Assembly: GCF_000812465.1 (NCBI RefSeq)
Contig: NZ_JWMA01000044.1
Span: 1-64,000 of the forward strand
DNA length: 64,000 nucleotides
Origin: Cupriavidus sp. IDO
GTDB lineage: Bacteria > Pseudomonadota > Gammaproteobacteria > Burkholderiales > Burkholderiaceae
Direction of reading: 5' to 3'
The translations under genes were made by a program, and so were the position numbers. A model generated the notes under the pieces. The model did no database searches and was not told where the DNA came from. It saw only the letters and a list, made by a program, of their open reading frames with translations. Positions 30,683 to 40,759 of this stretch are shown piece by piece. Numbering within the stretch: the stretch's first letter is position 1; each line of letters opens with the position of its first letter.

Positions 30683-32356
30683 ATGGATATCAAACGCACC
30701 ATCCTCTGGGTCATCTTCTCGATGGCCCTCGTGCTGCTCTACGACAACTGGCAGCGCGCCAACGGCCACGCGTCGATGTTCTTCCCGAGCGCGACGCAGC
30801 AGGCCGCACCGGCAGGCGGCGCCAGCGGCGCGGCAGCCCAGGGCGACGTGCCCAAGGCCAACGCCACTGCAGGCGGCGCAAGCGCTCCGGCAGCACCGGG
30901 CGTAGCGCCCCAGGCGGCCGCCCAGCCCACCGGCGAGAAGATCGTGGTGACCACCGACGAGGTGCGCGCCGAGATCGATACCGCCGGCGGCATCCTGTCG
31001 CGCCTGGAACTGCTCAACGAGCACGAAAAGGACGGCAAGCCGGTCGCGCTGTTCGAGCGCGACGCCACCCGCACGTACCTGGCCCGCTCGGGCCTGATCG
31101 GCGGCGACCTGCCGAACCACACCACGGTGTTCACCGCAGCCCCGGGCCCGCGCTCGCTGGACGGCGCCGACAAGCTGGAAGTGACGCTGACCGCCGACAA
31201 GAACGGCGTAAAGTTCGTGAAGACTTACATCTTCCACAAGGGCAGCTATGTGGTGGACACGCGCTTTGCCGTGACCAACGGAGGTGCCGCGCCGGTCTCG
31301 CCGACGCTGTACATGGAACTGGCACGTGACGGCAGCAAGGTCGAGCAGTCGCAGTTCTACAGCACCTTCACCGGCCCGGCCATCTACACCGACGCCGACA
31401 AGTACCACAAGATCACCTTCGACGACATCGGCAAGGGCAAGGCCAGCGTGCCGGCTGCCACCACCAGCGGCTGGGTGGCAATGGTGCAGCACTACTTTGC
31501 CTCGGCCTGGATTCCGCAGTCCGGCAAGGAGCACAGCTTCTACGTCGAGAAGATCGATGCCAACCTGTTCCGCGTGGGCATCCAGCAACCGCTGGGCCAG
31601 ATCGCCCCGGGCGCTACCGTGACGACCGACGCACGACTGTTCGCCGGTCCGCAGGAAGAGCGCATGCTCGAGAAGATCACCCCGGGCCTGGAGCTGGTGA
31701 AGGACTACGGCTGGCTGACCATCCTGGCCAAGCCGCTGTTCTGGCTGCTGGAAAAGCTGCACGGCTTCCTGAACAACTGGGGCTGGTCGATCATCGCGCT
31801 GACGGTGCTGATCAAGCTGGTGTTCTTCCCGCTGTCGGCTGCCAGCTACAAGTCGATGGGCAAGATGAAGGACCTGCAGCCGCGCATGACGTCCATCCGC
31901 GAACGTCACAAGGGCGATCCGCAGAAGATGAACCAGGAGATGATGGCGCTGTACAAGACCGAGAAGGTCAACCCGCTCGGCGGCTGCCTGCCCATCGTGA
32001 TCCAGATCCCGGTGTTCATCGCGCTGTACTGGGTGCTGCTGTCGTCGGTGGAAATGCGCGGCGCGCCGTGGCTGGGCTGGATCCATGACCTGTCGGTGCC
32101 GGATCCGTTCTACATCCTGCCGGTCGTGATGGCCGTGTCGATGTTCGTGCAGACCAGGCTGAACCCGACCCCGCCGGACCCCGTGCAGGCCAAGGTCATG
32201 ATGATCATGCCGCTGGTGTTCTCGTTCATGTTCTTCTTCTTCCCGGCCGGCCTGGTGCTGTACTGGGTCGTGAACAACATCCTGTCGATCGCCCAGCAGT
32301 GGCAGATCAACCGTATGCTCGGCAAGGGCAAGACGGCAGTGGTGGCGAAGAGTTGA
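30683..32356 (+). CDS. yidC: Membrane protein insertase YidC
   Basis: A protein of 557 residues starting [23 protein letters not shown], the typical proteobacterial N-terminal transmembrane anchor. An Ala/Gly-rich linker (about 40-85), the large periplasmic beta-sandwich domain, and the five-helix insertase core follow, including [19 protein letters not shown] and [18 protein letters not shown] segments and [16 protein letters not shown] near the end. YidC inserts and folds inner-membrane proteins alone or with SecYEG. A strong terminator follows 26 bp after the stop. Confidence 0.97.
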   Translation: MDIKRTILWVIFSMALVLLYDNWQRANGHASMFFPSATQQAAPAGGASGAAAQGDVPKANATAGGASAPAAPGVAPQAAAQPTGEKIVVTTDEVRAEIDTAGGILSRLELLNEHEKDGKPVALFERDATRTYLARSGLIGGDLPNHTTVFTAAPGPRSLDGADKLEVTLTADKNGVKFVKTYIFHKGSYVVDTRFAVTNGGAAPVSPTLYMELARDGSKVEQSQFYSTFTGPAIYTDADKYHKITFDDIGKGKASVPAATTSGWVAMVQHYFASAWIPQSGKEHSFYVEKIDANLFRVGIQQPLGQIAPGATVTTDARLFAGPQEERMLEKITPGLELVKDYGWLTILAKPLFWLLEKLHGFLNNWGWSIIALTVLIKLVFFPLSAASYKSMGKMKDLQPRMTSIRERHKGDPQKMNQEMMALYKTEKVNPLGGCLPIVIQIPVFIALYWVLLSSVEMRGAPWLGWIHDLSVPDPFYILPVVMAVSMFVQTRLNPTPPDPVQAKVMMIMPLVFSFMFFFFPAGLVLYWVVNNILSIAQQWQINRMLGKGKTAVVAKS

Positions 32357-32381
32357 TTGCGGATGAACGCAAGGCAGTGAC

Positions 32382-32412
32382 AAAAAGCCCGGCAGCGATG
32401 CCGGGCTTTTTA
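32382..32412 (+). terminator. Rho-independent terminator after yidC
   Basis: AAAAAGCCCGGCAGCGATGC runs into CCGGGCTTTTTATT: a 7-bp GC stem (GCCCGGC/GCCGGGC) with a short loop, an A run before and a T run after. It ends the rpmH-yidC transcript and separates it from tam. Confidence 0.93.
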
Positions 32413-32480
32413 TTTGCGGCCGGCGTATCCTACCGGCCTGCATCGGCACCACGCACCCGCCACCTGACAGGAGCTCCCTC

Positions 32481-33251
32481 ATGACCTGGTCCGCCCGCCA
32501 ATACACCACCTTCGAAGACGAACGCACCCGCCCCGTGCGCGATCTTGTGGCCGCCATTCCCAATGAGATCGCCCGCACGGCCGTGGATATCGGTTGCGGG
32601 CCGGGCAATTCGACGGAAGTGCTGATGTCGCGCTTTCCCGGCGCTTCGGTGACGGGGCTGGACAGCTCGCAGGACATGATCGACGCCGCGCGCAAGCGCC
32701 TGCCCGACGTGCGGTTCGATGTCTCGGACATCACCACGTGGGACGACGCCGGCCCCTATGACGTGATCCTGGCCAACGCTGTGCTGCAATGGGTGCCCGA
32801 GCACGTCACCCTGTTTCCTGCGTTGGTCGAGAAGCTGGCGCCGGGCGGCAGCCTCGCGGTGCAGATGCCAGACAACCTGGAAGAGCCCGCGCACCGCCTG
32901 ATGCGCCAGGTCGCCGCCGAAGGTCCCTGGGCCGGCAAGCTGGCGGCGGCCAGCAATGCCCGCGCGGCGCGGGCATCGGCGCGCTGGTACTACGAGCTGC
33001 TGCGCCCGCTGTGCACGCGCGTGGATGTCTGGCTGACCACCTACTACCATCCGCTTGCCGACGGCCCGAAGGCGGTGGTGGAATGGTTCAAGGGCAGCGG
33101 CCTGCGCCCCTTCCTGCAACCGCTGGATGATGCGGAGCGTGCGGCCTACCTGGCGCGGTACGAGGCCGAGATCGCCGGCGCGTACCCGCCGCTGGCGGAT
33201 GGTTCGGTGCTGCTGCCGTTCCCGCGGCTGTTTATCGTCGCCACGCGCTGA
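32481..33251 (+). CDS. tam: Trans-aconitate 2-methyltransferase
   Basis: A protein of 256 residues, the length of Tam. The class I AdoMet motif VDIGCGPGNSTEVL (about 36-49), the acidic loop TGLDSSQDMI, and ILANAVLQWVPEH fit the Tam family, which methylates trans-aconitate, a by-product that inhibits aconitase. The ATG follows GGAGCTCCCTC (GGAG). It stands alone after the yidC terminator and is convergent with the VOC gene. Confidence 0.88.
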   Translation: MTWSARQYTTFEDERTRPVRDLVAAIPNEIARTAVDIGCGPGNSTEVLMSRFPGASVTGLDSSQDMIDAARKRLPDVRFDVSDITTWDDAGPYDVILANAVLQWVPEHVTLFPALVEKLAPGGSLAVQMPDNLEEPAHRLMRQVAAEGPWAGKLAAASNARAARASARWYYELLRPLCTRVDVWLTTYYHPLADGPKAVVEWFKGSGLRPFLQPLDDAERAAYLARYEAEIAGAYPPLADGSVLLPFPRLFIVATR

Positions 33252-33258
33252 CCCGGCG

Positions 33259-33645
33259 CTAGGCTGGGACGTGGCAGACGGCCTCGATGTTGTGGCCGTC
33301 CGGATCCAGCACGAAAGCGCCGTAGTAGTCGGGATGGTAGTGCGCACGGATGCCCGGGCCACCATTGTCGCGCCCGCCGGCCGCCATCGCGGCCTGGTAG
33401 AAGGCATCGACCGCTTCGCGGCTGTCGACACGGAATGCCACATGCACCGGCGGCTGGTTGGGCACGCCGCGGCTGATCCAGAACTTGGGCTTCTGTGGCG
33501 GCCCGAAGCCCGCCACGTCGGTATGGCCGGTGACACTGGCCGGAAATTCCATCACCTTGATGAAGCCGATGGCGCCAAGCGCTGCAATGTAGAAAGCGCG
33601 GCTCGTCTCGTAGTCGCTGACGGTCACGCCGGTGTGGTCGATCAT
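33259..33645 (-). CDS. VOC-family (glyoxalase/dioxygenase fold) protein
   Basis: A protein of 128 residues starting MIDHTGVTVSDYETSRAFYIAAL, a typical vicinal-oxygen-chelate N-terminus with a metal-binding His4. Later VHVAFRVDSREAVDAFYQAAM and DPDGHNIEAVCH supply the second metal ligand set (a His and a terminal Glu). The substrate is unknown; annotated homologues are called glyoxalase/bleomycin resistance proteins. It is downstream of the thioesterase gene on the same strand, 27 bp apart, so probably co-transcribed. Confidence 0.85.
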   Translation of the reverse strand: MIDHTGVTVSDYETSRAFYIAALGAIGFIKVMEFPASVTGHTDVAGFGPPQKPKFWISRGVPNQPPVHVAFRVDSREAVDAFYQAAMAAGGRDNGGPGIRAHYHPDYYGAFVLDPDGHNIEAVCHVPA

Positions 33646-33672
33646 CTGTCTTCCTCGTTTCGAAGGTTGCGC

Positions 33673-34110
33673 TCAGGCCAGATCGAACACGCTCATGGTC
33701 GCGTTGTAGCGGCTCACCAGCACCGCTTCGCCATGCACGTCGGCAAAGACATCGGCCTCGACCACGATGATCGAGCGGCCTGACTTGAGCACGTCGGCAC
33801 GGCAGCGCAGCCGTTCACTGCGCACTGCCCTGAGCAGGTTGATCTTGAATTCCGCGGTCACCACGTGACGGCCGGCTTCCAGGATGGTCGCCGCCGCGGC
33901 GCCCGCGGTATGGTCGGCCATGGTGGCCTGCACGCCCGCGTGCACCACGCCGCCGTGCTGCAGGTGGCGTGGCGTGACGAGCAGTTCGGATTCGCACCAA
34001 GCAGGCCCGCAATCGACCAGCGTGATCCCGACATCGCCAACGAAGGCGGCCTGGCGGAAGCCGGCTTCGATGGTTTCGCGCAGCAAGAGTCGCTCCTGTT
34101 CAGTCGACAT
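33673..34110 (-). CDS. PaaI-like hotdog thioesterase
   Basis: A protein of 145 residues with the start MSTEQERLLLRETI at 34110. The hotdog-fold PaaI pattern is visible: LQHGGVVHAGVQATMADHTAG (about residues 50-70, with Gly-Gly and Asp in the active-site helix) and a C-terminal strand VVEADVFADVHGEAVLVSRYNATM. These enzymes hydrolyse acyl-CoA thioesters; the chain preference is not readable. It precedes the VOC gene and is divergent from the CHAD gene. Confidence 0.85.
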   Translation of the reverse strand: MSTEQERLLLRETIEAGFRQAAFVGDVGITLVDCGPAWCESELLVTPRHLQHGGVVHAGVQATMADHTAGAAAATILEAGRHVVTAEFKINLLRAVRSERLRCRADVLKSGRSIIVVEADVFADVHGEAVLVSRYNATMSVFDLA

Positions 34111-34271
34111 GGCAGTCCTCGTCCGGTGTGGTCTGTCGGGTGCATCGGATGGCCGCATTGCAGCGCGAAGGCACCGCAATGTCAATCCGCGATGCGCACG
34201 CTGCCGCACATGCAGCCGCGCATTACGTGCGCCATCGCCTACACTATTTGCACTGCCCGCCGAATCGCCCG

Positions 34272-35078
34272 ATGCCCGCCATGCCCGCCGAATCGCCGCC
34301 CGAACTGCACCGCCAGACGCGCCCGGCAGCGGCATTCGTTGCCCTGACGGAAGCCGGCCTGCATCGCATCGAGGCCTGCATCGACCTCCTGCTGCAACGC
34401 GACGAAGTGGAGGATGTCCACGACCTGCGCGTGGCCGCGCGGCATTTGCGCGCGGTGCTGTGGATCTTCGGCCCCGCCTTGCCGCGGCGCGTCACGACGC
34501 GCTGGAAGCGCGACCTGCGCAACCTGGCCGGCGCCGCCGGCGATGTGCGCGACTGGGACGTGTTTCTCGCCGAAACGCTACAGCCAGCACAGGAGTTACA
34601 GCCCGGCGACCCGGTGCTTGCGGCGCTGATCGGGACGGTACGCGCGCGCCGCGGCCTTGCCCGTGAAACCATGGTTGCGCGGTTGACCGAGTATCGCCAC
34701 TGGCCGCTGCCGGCGCTGCATCGCGACCTGGCCCACCTTTCCGCCCATGCGGACAGCGGACCGGGGCAGTTGGGCAAATTCGCACCCAAGCGCGTGCGCA
34801 AGGCGCGCGGGCGGCTGCGCAAGCTGATGCAGGCCGCTGCCGACGGAGAACTCCGCACCGTGCATCGCGCCCGTATCGCCGGCAAGCGGCTGCGCTATGC
34901 CATCGAGTCGCTGGAGCCGGTGCTGCCGGCGCGCTACACCAAGCGCCTGCACAAAAAGCTCGTCAAGCGCCAGGGCCGGCTCGGACGCATCGTCGACGGC
35001 AACGTTGCCCGCAGGCTGATGGCCGAGTGCCTGATGATGCCGGAGCCGGGCCAGTACGGCTGGCCCGAAGCGCGCTGA
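34272..35078 (+). CDS. CHAD domain-containing protein
   Basis: About 268 residues from ATG 34272; ATG 34281 is equally possible and earlier ATGs add a low-complexity His/Ala stretch. Residues 35-265 are a CHAD domain: [19 protein letters not shown] and a second half-repeat [20 protein letters not shown], each with the conserved H-x-x-R(I/V)-x-x-(R/K)-x-L(R) pattern. CHAD proteins are helical, bind inorganic polyphosphate through basic residues and often localise to polyphosphate granules, which fits a polymer-storing betaproteobacterium. The gene lies just upstream of mnmE. Confidence 0.88.
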   Translation: MPAMPAESPPELHRQTRPAAAFVALTEAGLHRIEACIDLLLQRDEVEDVHDLRVAARHLRAVLWIFGPALPRRVTTRWKRDLRNLAGAAGDVRDWDVFLAETLQPAQELQPGDPVLAALIGTVRARRGLARETMVARLTEYRHWPLPALHRDLAHLSAHADSGPGQLGKFAPKRVRKARGRLRKLMQAAADGELRTVHRARIAGKRLRYAIESLEPVLPARYTKRLHKKLVKRQGRLGRIVDGNVARRLMAECLMMPEPGQYGWPEAR

Positions 35079-35164
35079 CGGATGCGTGCCGGCAGGCTCC
35101 TGCCGTTGGTTGCGCGGGCAGCGTGCCCGCCACTTCTGCGCAGGCGATCTGCGACAATACCGCC

Positions 35165-36592
35165 ATGACTGCTCCCCAGCTTCCTATTGCCGCCATTGCC
35201 ACCGCGCCCGGACGCGGCGGCATCGGCGTGGTGCGCGTGTCCGGCCCGGATGTCAGCGCCGTCATGCACGCCGTCTGCGGCCAGGCGCTCAAGCCACGTC
35301 ACGCGACCTACCTGCCGTTTCTCGATACCAGCGGCAAGGTCATCGACCACGGCCTGGCGCTGTACTTTCCGGCGCCGAATTCCTACACCGGCGAAGACGT
35401 GCTCGAACTGCAGGGCCACGGCGGCCCGGTCGTGATGCAGATGCTGCTCACGCGCTGCCTGCAGGCCGGCCACGAGATCGGCCTGCGCCTGGCCGAGCCC
35501 GGCGAGTTCACGCGGCGCGCCTTTCTCAACGACAAGCTCGACCTGGCACAGGCCGAGGCCGTCGCCGACCTGATCGAAGCGAGCACCGAAGCCGCGGCCC
35601 GCTCGGCGGCGCGCTCGATGGAAGGCGAGTTCTCCAGCGCCATCCACGCGCTGGTGGAAAGGGTGATCCACCTGCGCATGCTGGTGGAGGCCACGCTGGA
35701 TTTCCCCGAGGAAGAGATCGACTTCCTGGAATCGTCCGACGCGCGCGGCCAGCTCGCCACTATCCGCGCCGACCTGGCCGGGGTTCTGACGCAGGCAAAA
35801 CAGGGCTCGCTGCTGCGTGAAGGCCTGTCGGTGGTGCTGGCGGGCCAGCCCAACGTGGGCAAGTCATCGCTGCTCAACGCACTGGCCGGCGCCGAGCTTG
35901 CCATCGTCACGCCGATCGCCGGCACCACGCGCGACCGCGTGCGCGAGACCATCCAGATCGACGGCATTCCGCTGCACATCATCGATACCGCCGGCCTGCG
36001 CGAGCACGCTGCCGACGAGGTCGAGCGCATCGGCATCGAACGCACGTGGGATGCGATCCGCCGCGCCGATATCGTGCTGCACCTGGTCGATGCCACCGAC
36101 TACCTGCGGCACGGATTGTCGGAAACGGATGACGCCATCGACGACCAGCTCAGCGGACAGCTGCCGCCGGGCGCGCCGATCGTGCGCATCGTCAACAAGA
36201 TCGATGTCGCGCCCGCCGTGGGCGGCGTGATGTTCAGCGGCAACCGGCCCCACGTGGTGGCCGCCAACGGCCCCAATCCCACCGAGATCTGGATCTCCGC
36301 GCGCACCGGCGCCGGCATCGAATTGCTGCGCCGTGAACTGCTGCGCCTGATCGGCTGGCAGTCCGGCAACGAGGGCATGTTCCTGGCCCGCGAACGCCAC
36401 CTCACCGCGCTGCGCCAGGCGCAATCGCATCTCGACGTTGCCGCCGAGCAGGCCGCACAACAGGCACAGGCGCTGGATCTCTTTGCTGAAGAGTTGCGGC
36501 TGGCGCAGGAGCACCTGAACAGCATCACCGGCGAGTTCACCAGCGATGATTTGCTGGGGACGATTTTTACGCGGTTTTGTATTGGGAAGTAA
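35165..36592 (+). CDS. mnmE: tRNA modification GTPase MnmE
   Basis: A protein of 475 residues. The N-terminal tetrahydrofolate-binding domain includes [10 protein letters not shown]; the central G domain has [10 protein letters not shown] (G1), AGTTRD (G2), DTAGLRE (G3) and NKID (G4); the C-terminus is the invariant FCIGK with the functional Cys. With MnmG it makes the 5-carboxymethylaminomethyl modification at tRNA wobble uridines. The ATG at 35165 begins [16 protein letters not shown], the family start. It closes the conserved origin gene set. Confidence 0.97.
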   Translation: MTAPQLPIAAIATAPGRGGIGVVRVSGPDVSAVMHAVCGQALKPRHATYLPFLDTSGKVIDHGLALYFPAPNSYTGEDVLELQGHGGPVVMQMLLTRCLQAGHEIGLRLAEPGEFTRRAFLNDKLDLAQAEAVADLIEASTEAAARSAARSMEGEFSSAIHALVERVIHLRMLVEATLDFPEEEIDFLESSDARGQLATIRADLAGVLTQAKQGSLLREGLSVVLAGQPNVGKSSLLNALAGAELAIVTPIAGTTRDRVRETIQIDGIPLHIIDTAGLREHAADEVERIGIERTWDAIRRADIVLHLVDATDYLRHGLSETDDAIDDQLSGQLPPGAPIVRIVNKIDVAPAVGGVMFSGNRPHVVAANGPNPTEIWISARTGAGIELLRRELLRLIGWQSGNEGMFLARERHLTALRQAQSHLDVAAEQAAQQAQALDLFAEELRLAQEHLNSITGEFTSDDLLGTIFTRFCIGK

Positions 36593-36666
36593 CGTATCGC
36601 CAAACCCAATGGGCTCAGGGATTCTGGTCGCAGCCCGTTCGCTTTTTTGGGAGCTGCCGAGTCCGT

Positions 36667-36927
36667 TCAGCCCGGCGCGTGCGTCGTGCGCACGTGCGGC
36701 CTCGGCTCCTTTTTGCTAAGGATGGCCACCAGGATCAGCGCAAGGGATGGGGAAAAGATCACCGAGAAGAGCGACCAGGCAGCACCGGAGCGCCCCAGCG
36801 CATGAGCCAGCAGGCCGATCGCGAAAGAGCAAAGGCACCAAAAACCAATAGCAAACATGGCAGCAAATCCGGAGGGTTCAACGTGAACTCCAGTATGCGA
36901 AATTGCCGCCCGGTCATTTGACTTCAC
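36667..36927 (-). CDS. Small putative membrane protein
   Basis: An 86-residue frame, or 63 residues from Met at 36858. It contains two hydrophobic segments, FAIGFWCLCSFAIGLLAHAL and LFSVIFSPSLALILVAIL, separated by a short polar loop, and a basic, Pro-rich tail. It looks like a two-helix inner-membrane protein. I recognise no family. It is convergent with mnmE. Confidence 0.5.
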   Translation of the reverse strand: MKSNDRAAISHTGVHVEPSGFAAMFAIGFWCLCSFAIGLLAHALGRSGAAWSLFSVIFSPSLALILVAILSKKEPRPHVRTTHAPG

Positions 36928-37148
36928 GGGACACAGGTTTTGCAGTCTGGGACACTAAGGGAAAGCGCTGACCCCGGTATGCCTGCGCGGATACATGATC
37001 GGCCGGCGCAAATGCTGGCCCGTTCTCATTTTGATATCGCTGCTTGCCCGCCAGCAGTAATCATCGCAGCGATGGCCATCGAGCATGGCCCATACTGCCG
37101 GCACTGGCATCATTGCAGTGCCGGTCTTTTTTCACGCAGGAAATACTG

Positions 37149-37718
37149 ATGTTGAACCGTACGCAGCAAGTCCTTATCGCCGTCGTCGCCGTGGCCGTCC
37201 TTGGCATGTTGTGGCTGACCGGCAATGACCGCGGCCAGGATACCGCCACGCCGGAGGCCGTTTCCGCCACAGCGGCGCCGCAGGCAGCCAGCGACGTGCG
37301 CGGCATTCCGCGCAACGGTACGCTGGACCCGATCAGCATCGACCCGGCCCGCCCGGCCGACCCGATGCCGCAGTACCAGGCCGATGCGCTGCTCGATGAC
37401 TACCGCGAGAACCAGGGCGCGGCCGACGACCGCTATCGCGGCAAGTACTTCATCGTCGAGGGCATTGCCAGCGGCGTGCGGCGCGATGCCGCCGACAATG
37501 TGTTCCTGGATATCCGCACCAATGATCCGGGTGTCGCCGTGCGCGCGAGCCTGCTGCGCCGGCAGATCTGCGGCCCGGCAGGGCGTGTGTGCGAGGTGGA
37601 AGCGCGTGCCACCATGGTCCGGCGCGGCCAGAAGGTGGCGGTGGAATGCACCGGCGCGGGCTTCAGCGATGGCGTGCCGCTGCTGGGCGACTGCCTGCTG
37701 CGCGGCGGTGCCAACTGA
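37149..37718 (+). CDS. Membrane-anchored OB-fold (tRNA_anti-like) protein
   Basis: A protein of 189 residues with an N-terminal signal anchor (QQVLIAVVAVAVLGMLWL, 6-23), then an Ala/Pro-rich linker. The domain at about 85-185 reads ADALLDDYRENQGAADDRY, then GKYFIVEGIASGVRR, which matches the tRNA_anti-like OB-fold family, followed by VAVECTGAG. Two Cys pairs may form disulfides in the periplasm. The function is unknown. The ATG follows CAGGAAATACTG with AGGA at a good distance. It is followed 15 bp later by a small membrane protein gene. Confidence 0.72.
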   Translation: MLNRTQQVLIAVVAVAVLGMLWLTGNDRGQDTATPEAVSATAAPQAASDVRGIPRNGTLDPISIDPARPADPMPQYQADALLDDYRENQGAADDRYRGKYFIVEGIASGVRRDAADNVFLDIRTNDPGVAVRASLLRRQICGPAGRVCEVEARATMVRRGQKVAVECTGAGFSDGVPLLGDCLLRGGAN

Positions 37719-37733
37719 ACGGGTGAGGCCATC

Positions 37734-37934
37734 ATGCAAACTGTACTTTCCGTCCTTGCCATCCTGATCGTGATCGCCACCGTGGTCGGGCTGGCGGTAC
37801 CGCAGCTCATCAGCCAGACCTTCCTGAAAGGCAAGCCGGTCGGCCGCCTGCAGATCGCCGTGATCGGGATCTGCCTGGCGGCGCTGTGCCTGATCCTGGT
37901 CGGGCGCATGGCGCAGCCTGTCGCGGGCGGCTGA
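37734..37934 (+). CDS. Small two-helix membrane protein
   Basis: A protein of 66 residues with two hydrophobic stretches (VLAILIVIATVVGLAVPQL and LQIAVIGICLAALCLILVG) joined by a short polar turn, and a short C-terminus. The gene lies 15 bp after the OB-fold gene and is probably co-transcribed with it. No known family is recognised. Confidence 0.65.
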   Translation: MQTVLSVLAILIVIATVVGLAVPQLISQTFLKGKPVGRLQIAVIGICLAALCLILVGRMAQPVAGG

Positions 37935-38088
37935 ACGGGTTTTGCCCCTCTGTTCCCGGCATTGCGAAGGCGGCCAGGCGCCTAAAGTAGCCAGACCATG
38001 CTGCCGGCAATCCGCCTGCCCGGCATCGCGCACCGCGTGATGCACTGGACACAGGCGGCGTCCGTAGCGACGCGATCCAGGACACTCC

Positions 38089-38661
38089 ATGAACAAAGCA
38101 TTGCTGGCCGCCAGCCTCGGCCTGCTGATTTCCGGCTGCTCCACCTACCAGGCCGTGACGCCGGTTGACGGCCCCGACCGCGCCCACCCGATCTCCGCCT
38201 TCCAGCTGCCTGCCGGCGGCGGCCCGCGCGGCAACTACGGCGCCAACGGCGCGCTGCTCTGCGTGGTGGCAAACCCGGTGACGGGCAATGACTACATCGA
38301 GTCGTTCCGCGCATCGCTGCAGGCCCGCAACTTCGAGGTGAAGCTGCTGCCGCCGGACACGCCGGTCGTTGCCTGTCCGCTGGTGGCGACGTATTCGGCC
38401 AGGAGCGCGTGGTTCTGGATGTCCTACCTCAATACCGTGGACATCACCGTGTTCCGCAACGGCGAGCGAGCCGGCAAGGCCGTCTACAGCGCCAATCGCA
38501 GCGCCGGCGGACTCAACCTGAGCAACTTCGTGCAGCCTTCGGCCAAGCTCGATGAACTGGTCGAGCAGTTGTTCCCGGGCATGCTTCCGCCGCCGCCTCC
38601 GCCGGCGGGTACGCCGGTGGCGGCCCCGGCGGCAGTCACTACCGGCGCCAGACCGTCCTGA
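38089..38661 (+). CDS. Hypothetical lipoprotein
   Basis: A protein of 190 residues with a lipoprotein signal peptide ending at lipobox ISGC (Cys17). The mature part has four Cys residues at most and a Pro-rich end. ATG 38089 follows GGACACTCC. The domain (ALLCVVANPVTGNDYIESFR and a VVACPLVATYSARSAWFWM stretch) is a type found as uncharacterised lipoproteins of Burkholderiales, possibly a Sbal_3080-like family; I hold that loosely. It is probably outer-membrane anchored, since there is no Asp at +2. Confidence 0.7.
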   Translation: MNKALLAASLGLLISGCSTYQAVTPVDGPDRAHPISAFQLPAGGGPRGNYGANGALLCVVANPVTGNDYIESFRASLQARNFEVKLLPPDTPVVACPLVATYSARSAWFWMSYLNTVDITVFRNGERAGKAVYSANRSAGGLNLSNFVQPSAKLDELVEQLFPGMLPPPPPPAGTPVAAPAAVTTGARPS

Positions 38662-38665
38662 CCGT

Positions 38666-39640
38666 TCAGGACTCGAGCCGGCCCAGCCGCACCACCGTCA
38701 CGCCGGGGCGCATCTGCCGCAGCGAGGGCATCACCAGCACGCAGTTGGGATAAGGCGTGACGACGGGCTGGCCATCGCGCCAGCCGATCACGGTGCCGGC
38801 TTCGGCGAAGGTCTCCAGGCCGGTGTAGGGGCCGGCAAAGCGGAAGTCCATGCTGCTCGCCACCACCGGCTCGGTCACGCGCACCACGCGCTGCGCGGCA
38901 GGCAGGGGGCGCAGCCAGCCGGCAGGCAGATCGGCTTCATCGACCACGCCGGCGTGCAGCAGGAAGCGGGCGGCGCAGTCCTGCGCCACGGCCACCGCGG
39001 CAGTCTCCCAGTGCTGGCCGCACTCGATCAGCAGCGCATTGCGGGCGCTGGCCGGATCGCCGAAGCCATCGTAGTCGCGCATGCGGCGGCCTTCAGGGTG
39101 GCCTTCGTCGACGACCACATCGGCAGGCGCGCCCAGCGCGCGCGACAGCGCAATGCCCTTGTCGAGCGGGCCGGAGACGATCAGCGGGCGGCTCTTTTCA
39201 TGCATCGAGTGCAGGTCGAGCAGCAGGTCCACGGTGTCGATCACGGGCCGCATCGCGCGGGCGCGGCGCAGCTCGGACGAATCGCGGCTGGTGTCATCCA
39301 GCACCGCGGCGGTCCACACGCGGTTGAAATCCTGGTCGACGAAGCGCGAGGCATCGGGGCGCGCCGGATCGAAGCGGTGGTAGGCCTCGACATTGGCGAA
39401 CGCCAGCGTCAGCCGGCCGCGGCGCGGGCGCAGGCCGTGATCGAGCAGGCCCTTGACGGCGATGGCGCCGCACACTTCGTTGCCGTGCGTCAGCGCGTTG
39501 ATCATCACGTGCGGGCCAGGGAGGCCGCTGTCGAAGGTGAAGAGGTAGGGGATATCGCCGTTGCCCGCGGCATAGGGGCGGATATCGGGGAACTCGACTT
39601 CGACGGGGTAGGCGTCGAAGGTGGTGGCTTGCTGCGTCAT
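38666..39640 (-). CDS. Succinylglutamate desuccinylase/aspartoacylase-family hydrolase
   Basis: A protein of 324 residues. The zinc site of this M14-like family is visible as NALTHGNEVCGAI (His and Glu ligands) and LLLDLHSMHE (third His), with the substrate Arg-rich loop VDQDFNRVW between them. A catalytic Glu is expected in the later ECGQHW stretch. These enzymes cleave N-acyl amino acids or related amides. It lies 31 bp after the Bug-type binding protein on the same strand, so the two probably act on one imported substrate. Confidence 0.83.
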   Translation of the reverse strand: MTQQATTFDAYPVEVEFPDIRPYAAGNGDIPYLFTFDSGLPGPHVMINALTHGNEVCGAIAVKGLLDHGLRPRRGRLTLAFANVEAYHRFDPARPDASRFVDQDFNRVWTAAVLDDTSRDSSELRRARAMRPVIDTVDLLLDLHSMHEKSRPLIVSGPLDKGIALSRALGAPADVVVDEGHPEGRRMRDYDGFGDPASARNALLIECGQHWETAAVAVAQDCAARFLLHAGVVDEADLPAGWLRPLPAAQRVVRVTEPVVASSMDFRFAGPYTGLETFAEAGTVIGWRDGQPVVTPYPNCVLVMPSLRQMRPGVTVVRLGRLES

Positions 39641-39671
39641 GGGAATCTGGGCCTTCAGGGCTGCCTGCTGT

Positions 39672-40646
39672 TTACTCGTGAATCCCCGCCGTCTGCACGA
39701 TGGTGCGATAGCGGCCGGTCTCGCGCTTGATAAAGCTGCCGAACTGGGCCGGGTTGCCCGGCGCCACTTCCACGCCGGCTTCGGCCAGCTTCTTCTTCAC
39801 GTCGGGCATGGCCAGCACGGCCTGCATTTCGGTATTGAGGCGGTCGATCACCGGGCGCGGCGTGCCGGCCGGGCCCATCAGGCCGAACCAGACGCCCATG
39901 TCCACGCCCTTGAGCGACGGCGTTTCGGCCAGCGCCGGCACGTTCGGCGCCGCGGAAGAGCGCTTGCCCTCGGTCACGCCAAAGGCCTTCACGCGGCCAG
40001 CCTGGATGTGCGGCAGCGCGGACGACAGCACCATCACGGCGAGGTCGATCTGGCCGCCGAGCAGGTCGGTGGCCATGGCCGAGGCACCCTTGTACGGCAC
40101 ATGCGTGATGTTGACCTTGCCCTGCTGCTTGATCAGCTCGCCCGCCAGGTTGAGCGGCGTGCCCACGCCCGACGACGCGTACGCCAGCTTGCCCGGCTGC
40201 GCCCTGGCGAGCGCGATCAGCTCGTCGGCATTCTTCGCCGGCAGGCTGGTCTTGCCGACCAGCACCATCGGCTGGGTGCCGACAAAAGTCACGGGCGCCA
40301 GGTCCTTCTCGCCGTCATAGCGCACCGCCGGATTGGTCAGGCGGGCGATCGACACTTCACTGCCCGAGCCCATCAGCAGGGTGTAGCCATCGGCCTCGGC
40401 CTTGACCACCTTGGACGCGCCGATGGTGCCGCCTGCGCCGCCCAGGTTTTCGATCACCACGCTCTGGCCAAGCCGCTTGCCCAGTTCCGGCGCGATGGTG
40501 CGCGCCACCAGATCCACGCTGCCGCCCGCGGTGTAGCCCACCACCAGCGTGATCGGCTTGGCCGGCCAGGTGGCGGCAAAGGCGCCGCCGGCGAATGTGC
40601 TCAGGCAAAGGGTGGCGGCCGTGGCCGCGCGCAGCAGGGTCTTCAT
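39672..40646 (-). CDS. Bug-family tricarboxylate-transport-type solute-binding protein
   Basis: A protein of 324 residues with a Sec signal peptide (RAATAATLCLSTFAGGAFA) and the mature start TWPAKPITLVVGYTAGGSVD, the Bug signature ((V/I)vpyaaGGs-D). Later IGASKVVKAEADGYTLL, then PAKNADELIALARAQPGKL, and a VPYKG loop complete the fold. Bug proteins are periplasmic receptors for carboxylates, amino acids or aromatics, greatly expanded in Burkholderiales. No TctAB membrane partner is adjacent. The LysR gene lies upstream on the same strand. Confidence 0.9.
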   Translation of the reverse strand: MKTLLRAATAATLCLSTFAGGAFAATWPAKPITLVVGYTAGGSVDLVARTIAPELGKRLGQSVVIENLGGAGGTIGASKVVKAEADGYTLLMGSGSEVSIARLTNPAVRYDGEKDLAPVTFVGTQPMVLVGKTSLPAKNADELIALARAQPGKLAYASSGVGTPLNLAGELIKQQGKVNITHVPYKGASAMATDLLGGQIDLAVMVLSSALPHIQAGRVKAFGVTEGKRSSAAPNVPALAETPSLKGVDMGVWFGLMGPAGTPRPVIDRLNTEMQAVLAMPDVKKKLAEAGVEVAPGNPAQFGSFIKRETGRYRTIVQTAGIHE

Positions 40647-40759
40647 GGTCTTGGCTCGTTTTGAATGATGTTGTGGCCAGATGTTAGAGAGCGCGCGGCC
40701 CGCCCGGCATGCCGCTTTGGCAAGGGACCTTGCCGTTTCGGCAATGCCCCCGGCGCGCC

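Noticed and set aside
30635-32737. A 700-residue minus-strand frame opposite yidC
   Set aside because: It is the antisense shadow of yidC with no family features.
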